Below, one piece after another: positions 5,797 to 12,077 of a stretch of 13,690 nt of DNA. Numbering within the stretch: position 1 is the stretch's first letter; each line of letters begins with the position of its first letter. This DNA is from an uncultured Eubacteriales bacterium. GTDB lineage: Bacteria; Bacillota; Clostridia; Oscillospirales; Oscillospiraceae. The stretch is taken from NCBI GenBank assembly GCA_900551495.1, contig URWG01000038.1, forward strand, positions 1 to 13,690, read 5' to 3'. Under the pieces are notes generated by a model. It did not search any database. It saw only the letters and a program-made list of their open reading frames with translations, and had not been told where the DNA came from. Both the position numbers and the translations under genes were made by a program.

Positions 5797-6226
5797 GCAG
5801 ATAAAAACAGAACAACCCAAGGAAGAGCCGCTGACCCCGAAGAAAAAGCGCGCAATGCTGGAATACCTGGCGATTATGTTCGCCGTCGCCTTCCTGCTGG
5901 TGGCGGTGTCGCTGCTGGTGAAGGTCGGCGCGATGCAGGACGACCTCGACGCCGCGAATACCGGTGCGTCGCTGAACATCGGCGCGTTGGAGGCACAGGT
6001 AGAGAGCATCGGAGCGGAGAATGCCGAGCTGCAAGCGGCGCTGGATCAAACGCAGCGCAACGCGAAGGCGAATGAGCTGCTTGTTTTGGCGCAGGAGGCG
6101 GCAAAGAGCAATGACAGCGTGGCGTTCCACGGCTACATGGCGGAGTTAGAGGGCTACAGCGACGCGCTGAGCGATACCTCGCTTGAGATCTACCGCGAGC
6201 TTCTGAACCATCTTACAAAATCGTAA
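5789..6226 (+). CDS. Small single-pass membrane protein with coiled coil, translationally linked to parB
   Basis: I do not recognise this 145-residue protein. A charged cytoplasmic N-terminus (1-23, KKEEP/PKKKR-like) precedes one transmembrane helix (about 25-46, rich in Leu, Val and Ala). After it comes a helical stretch with heptad-like Leu/Ala spacing (about 50-90), then a helical, acidic C-terminal segment. By the positive-inside rule the coiled coil is probably outside the membrane. The ATG at 5789 overlaps the parB stop and has GGAGG (5778-5782) inside parB, so translation is probably coupled. serS follows after 21 bp. In other Clostridia the slot between parB and serS often holds another small membrane protein (DUF4446 type); this one does not look like it to me. 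A link to segregation or division is inference from context only. Confidence 0.82.
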   Translation: MTEQIKTEQPKEEPLTPKKKRAMLEYLAIMFAVAFLLVAVSLLVKVGAMQDDLDAANTGASLNIGALEAQVESIGAENAELQAALDQTQRNAKANELLVLAQEAAKSNDSVAFHGYMAELEGYSDALSDTSLEIYRELLNHLTKS

Positions 6227-6247
6227 TTGCAATATGAGGTGACTGAA

Positions 6248-7537
6248 ATGCTGGATATTAAACGGATCAAGGACAATCCCGAGGCGGTCAAGGTGGGGCT
6301 TCGCGCGAAGGAGGTCGATTGCGACGCGCAGATCGACCGAATTTTAGAGCTGGATGCGCAGCGGCGCAGTCTGATCCTCTCGACCGAGACGGACAAGGCG
6401 GAGCAGAACCGCGTTTCCAAGGAGATCCCGATGAAAAAGAAGGCGGGCGAGGATGTCGCGCCGATCTTCAAGCGGATGGCGGAGCTGAAGGCGCAGATCG
6501 CCGCCAACGACGCCAAGCTGACCGAGGTCGAGGCGGAGTACCGCACGCTGATGCTGAGTCTGCCGAACCTCCCCGACCCCGACCTCAAGGCGGGCGGCAA
6601 GGAGAATAACGAGCCGTTACGTTACTACGGAGAGCCGCACAAATTCGATTTTACACCGAAGCACCACGTCGATCTCTGCACCGATCTCGGACTGATCGAC
6701 TACGAGCGCGGCACGAAGCTTGCAGGCTCCGGCTTTTGGATGTATCGCGGGCTGGGCAGCCGTCTGGAATGGGCGCTTTTGAACTATTTCATCGACTGCC
6801 ATCTGCGCGACGGCTACGAGATGGTCATTCTGCCGCATATGCTGGAGTACCGCTGCGGTGAAACGGCGGGGCAGTTCCCGAAGTTTGCCGACGAGGTATA
6901 TAAGATCGAAAATCCGACCGACGATCGGATGCACTTCATGCTCCCGACCGCCGAGACTGCGCTGGCGAGCCTGCACCGCGACGAGATCCTCGCCGAGAGC
7001 GACCTGCCGCATAAGCTCTTTGCCTACACGCCCTGCTTCCGCCGCGAGGCAGGCTCCCACCGCGCCGACGAACGCGGTATGGTGCGCGGGCACCAGTTCA
7101 ACAAGGTCGAGATGTTCCAGTACACCCTGCCGGAGAAGTCCGACGAGGCGTTTGAGGAGCTGGTCGGCAAGGCGGAGGCGCTGGTGCGCGACCTCGGCTT
7201 CCACTTCCGCACGGTGAAGCTGGCGGCGGGCGACTGCTCGGCGTCGATGGCGCGGACCTATGACATTGAAATTCAGATCCCCTCCATGAACGGCTACAAG
7301 GAGGTTTCGTCCGTCTCCAACGCCCGCGATTATCAGGCGCGGCGCGGCAATATCCGCTTCCGCAGAGAGGCGACGGGCAAGCCCGAGTATGTCCACACGC
7401 TCAACGGCTCCGGCTTGGCGACCAGCCGCATCTTCCCCGCGATGGTCGAGCAGAACCAGCGCGCCGACGGCAGCGTGATCGTGCCCGAGGTCCTGCGTAA
7501 GTACCTCGGCGGCTTGGAGATCATCGAGAAGAAGTAA
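6248..7537 (+). CDS. serS: Seryl-tRNA synthetase (class II)
   Basis: 429-residue enzyme that charges tRNA(Ser) and tRNA(Sec) with serine in the cytosol. The N-terminal long antiparallel coiled coil that grips the tRNA variable arm spans about 25-105. The catalytic domain follows with TAETALASLHRDEIL (234-248; TAE serine-binding motif), motif 2 CFRREAGSHRADERGMVRG (263-281), QFNKVEMF (283-290), the DIEIQIPS block and motif 3 NGSGLATSR (386-394). Nothing is missing. The middle region (AGSGFWMYRGLG, YFIDCHLRDGYEM) reads unlike the textbook Bacillus/E. coli sequence, suggesting a divergent clostridial branch. The ATG at 6248 has GAGGTGA 5 bases upstream; an in-frame TTG at 6227 is rejected. There is no T-box in the 21-bp gap, so expression probably comes from the parAB promoter. 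Confidence 0.95.
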   Translation: MLDIKRIKDNPEAVKVGLRAKEVDCDAQIDRILELDAQRRSLILSTETDKAEQNRVSKEIPMKKKAGEDVAPIFKRMAELKAQIAANDAKLTEVEAEYRTLMLSLPNLPDPDLKAGGKENNEPLRYYGEPHKFDFTPKHHVDLCTDLGLIDYERGTKLAGSGFWMYRGLGSRLEWALLNYFIDCHLRDGYEMVILPHMLEYRCGETAGQFPKFADEVYKIENPTDDRMHFMLPTAETALASLHRDEILAESDLPHKLFAYTPCFRREAGSHRADERGMVRGHQFNKVEMFQYTLPEKSDEAFEELVGKAEALVRDLGFHFRTVKLAAGDCSASMARTYDIEIQIPSMNGYKEVSSVSNARDYQARRGNIRFRREATGKPEYVHTLNGSGLATSRIFPAMVEQNQRADGSVIVPEVLRKYLGGLEIIEKK

Positions 7538-7547
7538 AAAAAGTATA

Positions 7548-7594
7548 AAAACGGCTCCGTTTGAACGCGATTTGTGTTCAAACGGAGCCGTTTT
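7548..7594. terminator. Large bidirectional intrinsic terminator between convergent operons
   Basis: Two perfectly complementary 19-base arms, AAAACGGCTCCGTTTGAAC (7548-7566) and its complement (7576-7594), enclose a 9-base loop. Reading plus, four T end the stem for serS. Reading minus, the stem is followed by TTTTT, ATAC and seven T, so it should work even better for the 7613-9388 operon coming the other way. Confidence 0.93.
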
Positions 7595-7612
7595 GATGCT
7601 GACGGGCGGCGA

Positions 7613-8134
7613 TTATTCGCTCTGCGGCACCTTTGCGCCCTTTTTCAGCTGCACTTTTTTTACCAACAGCCAAACGGCACAACCGAATGCGACTGCCGCC
7701 ATGACAACGAACAGATAATGCCCGATGCCCCAACGGTAACGCTCGCTCGGAACATAGCCGCGCAGCCGATAGTCGGCGACGTGCAGGTAGAACATTCCAA
7801 GTGACAATACATCAAATACCAGCACGGGAATTGCTCTCCCGAGCAGCGCAAACAGTACCGTCGCGGCACACAGAACGAGCAGCAGAATAAAAATCACTGT
7901 ATAAAATGCGCTTTGCTCCGACAAGATTCGCGCAAATTCCAACGCGGAGACGTGGCGCAGCTCTGCCGCCGTGAAGCCCAATTCCGCATCCACGACAGTA
8001 TCGGGATACTCATTGATCCATTCTGCACGCTCCCCGGTCGCCGTTGCCTGCGGCAAAAAAACGGATAAAAGCATGGCAAGCGCCGCAATCAGTACGATCA
8101 AGCGCGGAAGTCTTACAGCCTTTGAATTTAACAT
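7613..8134 (-). CDS. Hypothetical four-helix membrane protein
   Basis: 173 residues, not recognised. The N-terminal helix (about 11-30) may be a membrane anchor or an uncleaved signal. Next is an extracytoplasmic loop of about 45 residues (GERAEWINEYPDT and an amphipathic helix), followed by three further helices at about 76-99, 100-119 and 138-158. The tail (KKVQLKKGAKVPQ) is Lys-rich and probably cytoplasmic. I see no catalytic motif. The ATG at 8134 follows AAGGAGG by 9 bases. It lies 17 bp after the lipoprotein gene and is the last gene of the MerR-led unit, ending at the terminator at 7594. A joint role with the lipoprotein at the cell surface is a guess from gene order. Confidence 0.8.
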   Translation of the reverse strand: MLNSKAVRLPRLIVLIAALAMLLSVFLPQATATGERAEWINEYPDTVVDAELGFTAAELRHVSALEFARILSEQSAFYTVIFILLLVLCAATVLFALLGRAIPVLVFDVLSLGMFYLHVADYRLRGYVPSERYRWGIGHYLFVVMAAVAFGCAVWLLVKKVQLKKGAKVPQSE

Positions 8135-8151
8135 TTTTTAATTCCTCCTTC

Positions 8152-8889
8152 TCAGCCGACCTCGGCAAGCTTCTGATAGATTCGGGCGGTCACCTCGGCG
8201 TAATATGCCGCGTCCGCTGCCGAGAGACTGCTCTCATCGATCGAGTACAAGCCATCGGTGACCTCTGCGTAACGGGTCAGAATGTCGGTGTACTGCGTCG
8301 TCAGGCTTGCGGGATCATCGCTTTCGTCATATGTCCGCATAAACTCCGCGTACTCGTCAAAAAACGCTTCGTAGCTGTCCATGGTTTTCTTAAATTCGGG
8401 ATCGACGGTGTCGCTGCCGTTTTGCAGCGCCTCGGTGTCGGTTTGTGGTTCATCGGTCTGTTGCTCGTCGGTCAAAGCCTCTGTCGTCGGCTCGTCGGGC
8501 ATCGTCGGCTCCTCCCGCATGATCTCCTGGCTGTCCGATACGCGCTTGAAAACAAGGACCCTGTTCCTCCGCAGCTCCAGCCGCAGCAGTCCGTCCGTGA
8601 GCGTGAGCGCCTTGCCGTTCAGGATGATGCCGCCGTCGGACCTGCTCCAGTCCGTAACGAACCCGTCGCCGCCCTCCGAGACGTATGCCTTCCCACCGCC
8701 CTTGAGAACAATCACGGAACGGCTTAGCTCGTCCTCTCCCATTGCCTCCAGCTCCGACAGAGTGAACGTTGCTCCGTCTGCCTCGACATGGTCGAGCTTC
8801 CATGTTCCGGTCAGCGCGGACTCCTTGCCGCAGCCCGCCAGTGCCAACAGCACCGCGACGGCAAGCAGAATTGCGACTGGTTTTTTCAT
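8152..8889 (-). CDS. Lipoprotein with lipocalin-like N-terminal and DUF6591-like C-terminal region
   Basis: 245-residue secreted lipoprotein. The signal peptide ends in lipobox LAGC, with lipidated Cys20, so it should be anchored on the outer face of the membrane. Residues about 25-115 (LTGTWKLDHVE, then beta-rich segments with GGGKAYV and GGIILNGK) look like a small lipocalin-type beta barrel. A Thr/Glu/Asp/Pro-rich linker follows (about 125-160). The C-terminal helical segment (DPEFKKTMDSYEAFFDEY, SDDPASL, AYYAEV) resembles what I know as DUF6591 in Firmicutes lipoproteins; that assignment is from memory. The ATG at 8889 has AAAGGAGG upstream. It sits 16 bp after the MerR gene and 17 bp before the membrane protein. 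The ligand is unknown. Confidence 0.85.
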   Translation of the reverse strand: MKKPVAILLAVAVLLALAGCGKESALTGTWKLDHVEADGATFTLSELEAMGEDELSRSVIVLKGGGKAYVSEGGDGFVTDWSRSDGGIILNGKALTLTDGLLRLELRRNRVLVFKRVSDSQEIMREEPTMPDEPTTEALTDEQQTDEPQTDTEALQNGSDTVDPEFKKTMDSYEAFFDEYAEFMRTYDESDDPASLTTQYTDILTRYAEVTDGLYSIDESSLSAADAAYYAEVTARIYQKLAEVG

Positions 8890-8905
8890 TTTGTTTTCCT
8901 CCTTT

Positions 8906-9388
8906 TTATTTCACGCCCGCAAGGACCTTGCGGGTCGCGATTTTTGCTTCCGATGCCTGCTCGCGTTTCAGCTCTGCCTGTCTCCGCCCCAGCGCTTCGG
9001 CGAAATCCGCCGGTACGCTCTCCGGCAGCGCATTTTCCATGCCGATCTCGATCAGGTACTCCAGCGCGGCGAGCTGCCGCTCGAGGTGCGCCCCCTCTGC
9101 CTGCTTTTGCGCAAGCAGCGCTTTCAGAACCCGCGTGCTGTCGTAATTCGGATCGCGCATGAGGTCGCGAATTTCGTTGCGCTTTAAGCCGAACTGATAA
9201 TACACGGCGATCTGCCGCAGCTTTTCCACGCCCGCAGCATCGTATAGCTTGTAACCGTCGTTGCCAACAACCGAATAATTCGCATACGCTGCGGCACGTA
9301 CGACATTTTCATGATGAAAATAGTACAGATGCTTTCCCGTGAGTCCGGTCAGGACGCACACTTCTTTGACCGTCTTGTAATCATTCAT
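8906..9388 (-). CDS. MerR-family transcriptional regulator
   Basis: 160-residue DNA-binding protein. The N-terminal MerR winged helix-turn-helix (about 3-78) reads YKTVKEVCVLTGLTGKHLYYFHHENVV, then GYKLYD and a second helical pair with YYQFGLKRNEIRDLM. A long helix (about 85-118) would form the antiparallel dimer coiled coil, followed by a short Arg/Lys/Glu-rich tail. There are no paired Cys or His, so metal sensing as in MerR or CueR is unlikely; the effector is unknown. I chose the ATG at 9388 because it puts the HTH at the N-terminus and a GGGGGA ribosome site 8-9 bases upstream. An in-frame ATG at 9463 would place its codons across the promoter. It leads a three-gene unit and probably controls itself through the palindrome in its promoter spacer. 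Confidence 0.86.
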   Translation of the reverse strand: MNDYKTVKEVCVLTGLTGKHLYYFHHENVVRAAAYANYSVVGNDGYKLYDAAGVEKLRQIAVYYQFGLKRNEIRDLMRDPNYDSTRVLKALLAQKQAEGAHLERQLAALEYLIEIGMENALPESVPADFAEALGRRQAELKREQASEAKIATRKVLAGVK

Positions 9389-9408
9389 TTGCCCTATCCC
9401 CCACCGAT

Positions 9409-9438
9409 AGTATAGAGCGTTCTCGGAGAATGGTTCAA
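9409..9438 (-). promoter_or_regulatory. MerR-type promoter with operator palindrome in the spacer
   Basis: On the minus strand, TTGAAC (9438-9433) and TATACT (9414-9409) are 18 bases apart. Inside the spacer lies the perfect palindrome TTCTC-C-GAGAA (9430-9420). MerR regulators bind between -35 and -10 of long-spaced promoters and twist them into register, so the placement fits autoregulation. The spacer is longer than 17 but shorter than the 19-20 of classic MerR promoters. The predicted start near 9402 gives a leader of only about 14 nt. Confidence 0.7.
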
Positions 9439-9463
9439 CTCGGCGGACCATGTGCTGTTTCAT

Positions 9464-9511
9464 AAAAATACCCCCTGTCACAGTGGCTTTTCCAGCCCTG
9501 CAACAGGGGGT
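9464..9511 (-). terminator. Intrinsic terminator of the Crp/Fnr-type regulator gene
   Basis: Read on the minus strand, ACCCCCTGT (9511-9503) pairs with ACAGGGGGT (9478-9470), with an inner stem CAGGGCT/AGCC-A-CTG closed by a short A-rich loop. ATTTTT follows. It separates the regulator gene from the MerR unit, supporting independent transcription. Confidence 0.85.
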
Positions 9512-9531
9512 GTTAATTTCGCGAGCTTCCT

Positions 9532-10134
9532 TTACACATTCAGGCGGATGCCGGAGGAGAGCGAGATGAGCTTTGCCTCCTTCAGCTCGGCAAGGGCGCG
9601 GTTGAGACTGCGGATCGATGTGCCGGACATCTCCGCAAGGACGTCCTTGGTGTAGAGAAAATAGTTGGCGCTGTTCAGATTCTCCTGAATGATGCGGAAC
9701 ACCTTGTCGCGCAAAAAGACGTTTTCCGAGCGAATTTTGTCGTCGCCCGCGCGGATGAGGCGCTCGCAGTGGACGTAGAGAATATATCGCGATACGTCGT
9801 TGTATTGATTCCACATGGCGATGAACTGCTCCTTGGTGAAGCGGTACAGCTCGCAGTCGGTCAGCGCGACGATGCTGCGGTCGTCGGTCTGCATTCCGAC
9901 TGACTCCATCTCGCCGAAGAAGTCGCCGGTGTGGTACAGGTCGATGATGAGCGGCGGGTTTTCGCCGTCGTCGTAGACGAGCTTAGCCGTGCCCTTTGCC
10001 AGAATACAAAAATGGCAAAACGAAGAGCCGGAGCGCTTAATGAAGCTTCCGGCAGGGAATTTTTGGAGCTGCGCCGTTGCGAGAAGCTCCTTCGGTATGG
10101 TGTTGAGCAGCGTTGCCGCCAAATGCTGCTGCAA
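9532..10134 (-). CDS. Crp/Fnr-family transcriptional regulator
   Basis: 200 residues. The N-terminal cyclic-nucleotide-binding-type beta barrel (about 20-105) contains FPAGSFIKRSG, CILAKGTAKLVY, GDFFGEM (70-76) and DDRSIVALTDCELYRF. Glu75 and Arg86-Ser87 sit where cAMP-binding Crp proteins contact the nucleotide, so a nucleotide ligand is possible. A dimerisation helix spans about 107-140. The C-terminal HTH is at about 161-190 (YTKDVLAEMSGTSIRSLNRALAELKE). A CHFC pair (Cys40, Cys43) in the barrel might be redox- or metal-active, but there is no N-terminal Fnr cluster. The start is TTG at 10134, because AAGGAGG lies 8 bases upstream and no ATG fits. It has its own terminator, so it is transcribed apart from the MerR unit. 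Targets are unknown. Confidence 0.88.
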   Translation of the reverse strand: MQQHLAATLLNTIPKELLATAQLQKFPAGSFIKRSGSSFCHFCILAKGTAKLVYDDGENPPLIIDLYHTGDFFGEMESVGMQTDDRSIVALTDCELYRFTKEQFIAMWNQYNDVSRYILYVHCERLIRAGDDKIRSENVFLRDKVFRIIQENLNSANYFLYTKDVLAEMSGTSIRSLNRALAELKEAKLISLSSGIRLNV

Positions 10135-10161
10135 GGCGACCGCCTCCTTCCTGCTATTCCC

Positions 10162-10190
10162 ATTATTTCACAATTCGGGCAAAAGCGCAA
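10162..10190 (-). promoter_or_regulatory. Likely promoter of the Crp/Fnr-type regulator
   Basis: On the minus strand, TTGCGC (10190-10185, 4/6) and AATAAT (10167-10162, 5/6) are 17 bases apart. The start near 10155 leaves a leader of about 20 nt with AAGGAGG. A T-rich tract lies just upstream. The match is moderate. Confidence 0.55.
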
Positions 10191-10239
10191 GCAAAAAAAC
10201 CGACAAACGGAAAAAATACTCCGTCCCGAACAGCCCGAA

Positions 10240-10263
10240 CTCCCCTGTCTTTCGACAGGGGAG
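10240..10263 (-). terminator. Perfect hairpin after the SLH-binding-protein gene, probable transcript end
   Basis: CTCCCCTGTC and GACAGGGGAG form a 10-bp perfect stem closed, on the minus strand, by a GAAA tetraloop. It begins 30 bp after the stop codon at 10293. The nearest T-runs on that strand are about 24 bases (six T) and 40 bases (seven T) further on, so it is not a classic terminator; it may protect the 3' end instead. Confidence 0.45.
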
Positions 10264-10292
10264 CGGCACTATATGCAGCGGGGAGAAACGCG

Positions 10293-11978
10293 TCAGTTCA
10301 GGGGCGCGGGGAAGTTCTCTGCAACGTCGATCTTGCCCAGCTCCCACGGAGAGACGGAGTTCTCGGGGTTCTTGAAGTAGTACGGATGCAGCAGGTATGC
10401 CAGCTTTTCAATCGCGGTGATGGTGCGCGGTCCGAAGCGCTTCATCAGGCTCGAATCGTAGTAGCAGACACGACCGGTCTTGACTGCCTCGGTCTGATCG
10501 AAGCCGGGACGGGTCATGATCTCATAGATCGTTGTGACCTCGTAGTCAAATGCGCCGGGCCAGTACGGACTCATGATGACCTGCGGATCGCGCTTGACGA
10601 TCTCGGCAAACGCCTCCTCGCCGTAAACCTCGTACAGGTTGATGTAGCCCTTGCCGTCGGTGAAGATGTTCTTGCCGCCGGCGATGGAGATCATCTCCTC
10701 GAACGGGGTGTTGCCGCCCTCGGTGTAGGGACCGAACTTGCCCCACTCGCCGTAGTCGGACTGATGGGCGATCTCAAAGTAAGTACGGATGGGGGTCAGA
10801 TCCTTGGTGATGGCTTTGATCTCGTCGATGCGCTTGTAGTAGCCCGCGACCAGCTCCTTGGCATAGTCCTCACAGCCGAGCAGCTTGCCGACCTCGAGCA
10901 TCATGTCGTAGATCTCGTCGATGCTCTCCGGCGTGAAGCAGTAGGCGTTGTACTTGTCGCACAGATAGAAGCTGCTTGTTTTGTCGGTGACCCAGCTCTC
11001 CTGCTCGGTGCCCTCGCACAGCACGAGCGTCGGGTTCAGACCCTCGAGGATGGCGGGATTGTAGTCGTAGAACTTGGAAACGGTGGCAACCTCCTTGGTG
11101 ACCTCCTTGCCGTCGATGGTCAGGGACTTTTTGCCCAGCTCAAAGTCAACGTCGAAGTCCTCGGTGTTGGTGTTGTAGTAGTACTGATAGGGCTGATAGC
11201 CGCCGGTCTGGGTCGCGGCGACGGGGTAATCGGTGTACGCGGACCAACCGACGATGCTCTCACCGTAGCCGAGGGCATAGACGACCTCGACCATCGACGG
11301 AGCGAGGCAGACGATGCGGATGTCGTCACGGCGCGCTTTTTCCATAAAGGCGGCGAAGCGGGCGATCATTGCGGCGACCTCGCAGCGCTGCGCCGTGCCC
11401 TTGGGGTCGAGGGTGTCAGTGCTCTTGCCGTTGATCAGACCGTTGCCGACTGCCCACTTCATGGCATCGGCGGCATAGGCGGATACGGCTGCGGCGTCGG
11501 TGAAGGCGGTCAGCTCCTTGGCATCGGTCGCGCCGACGCCCTTGTAGACGGTGTAGAAGCGATAGAGCATACTGACGATCTGCTCACGGGTGACGGAATC
11601 TGCGGGAGAGAAGGCGTCCTTTGCGGTGCCGTTGACAACGCCGGCGCCCTTTGCCCATGCCACGGCGGAGGCGTAGTAAGCCTTTGCGGGAACGTCCTTA
11701 AAGTCCTCGATCGGCTTGGTTTCCGGCGAGCCTGCCAGACGGTAGAGCACGGCGGCGATCATGGCGCGATCCATGCCCTGCTTGGGGGAGAAGGTGGTTG
11801 CGGAGGTGCCGTTGAACAGACCGTTCTCGACGACGTAGTTTACGTCGTTGTAGAACCAATCCTTCTCGGCGACGTCCTTGAAATCACCGACGGACGCTGC
11901 CATAACGGTCGTGGCAAGCATCGTTACGATGACGGCAAGGCACAGGAGGATGCTGATGGCTTTCGTCAACTTTTTCAT
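10293..11978 (-). CDS. Cell-wall-anchored substrate-binding protein: three SLH domains fused to a BtuF/FecB-like domain
   Basis: 561 residues. A Sec signal peptide (1-27, ending VMA-A) has no lipobox. Three SLH repeats follow at about 31-83, 91-143 and 157-211. Each has the DxxxxxWFYxDV/YYASAVAWA-type helix, a GLFNG/GVVNG/GLING turn and a conserved position near its end (DRAM, TREQ, QRCE). SLH triads bind pyruvylated secondary cell-wall polymer. From 219 on, RIVCLAPSMVEVVYALGYGESIVG and later KRDPQVIMSPYW mark a periplasmic-binding fold of the BtuF/FecB type that captures corrinoid, haem or Fe-siderophore. An insertion of about 40 residues (roughly 258-300) carries a Tyr-rich YQPYQYYYN tract. 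No permease or ATPase is nearby. The ATG at 11978 follows AAGGAG by 7 bases. The ligand is unknown. Usually such proteins are lipoproteins; here the anchor is the wall. Confidence 0.88.
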   Translation of the reverse strand: MKKLTKAISILLCLAVIVTMLATTVMAASVGDFKDVAEKDWFYNDVNYVVENGLFNGTSATTFSPKQGMDRAMIAAVLYRLAGSPETKPIEDFKDVPAKAYYASAVAWAKGAGVVNGTAKDAFSPADSVTREQIVSMLYRFYTVYKGVGATDAKELTAFTDAAAVSAYAADAMKWAVGNGLINGKSTDTLDPKGTAQRCEVAAMIARFAAFMEKARRDDIRIVCLAPSMVEVVYALGYGESIVGWSAYTDYPVAATQTGGYQPYQYYYNTNTEDFDVDFELGKKSLTIDGKEVTKEVATVSKFYDYNPAILEGLNPTLVLCEGTEQESWVTDKTSSFYLCDKYNAYCFTPESIDEIYDMMLEVGKLLGCEDYAKELVAGYYKRIDEIKAITKDLTPIRTYFEIAHQSDYGEWGKFGPYTEGGNTPFEEMISIAGGKNIFTDGKGYINLYEVYGEEAFAEIVKRDPQVIMSPYWPGAFDYEVTTIYEIMTRPGFDQTEAVKTGRVCYYDSSLMKRFGPRTITAIEKLAYLLHPYYFKNPENSVSPWELGKIDVAENFPAPLN

Positions 11979-12002
11979 GATGAGTCTCCTTTATTTATAG
12001 TG

Positions 12003-12021
12003 TGTCCGTTTCCGACGGACA
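12003..12021. promoter_or_regulatory. Inverted repeat upstream of the SLH-binding-protein gene
   Basis: TGTCCGT (12003-12009) and ACGGACA (12015-12021) are perfect 7-base arms around TTCCG, about 25 bp before the start codon. It may be an operator or a leader hairpin. The word GGACAAATG at its right edge recurs upstream of ahcY (13415-13423). The 99-bp gap around it has no convincing promoter. Confidence 0.45.
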
Positions 12022-12077
12022 AATGGTACAAGGTTCATACCGGAATCTGTATTAAATATTTTAATCAAGAATCAGTA

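Noticed and set aside
9389..9463. Longer MerR protein starting at ATG 9463
   Set aside because: It would add 25 residues before the HTH, run through the promoter and operator, and begin right at the end of the upstream terminator.
11994..12022. TTGTCC-17-TATAAA as a promoter for the SLH-binding protein
   Set aside because: Spacing is right, but transcription would start inside the Shine-Dalgarno, leaving almost no leader; kept only as an inverted repeat.
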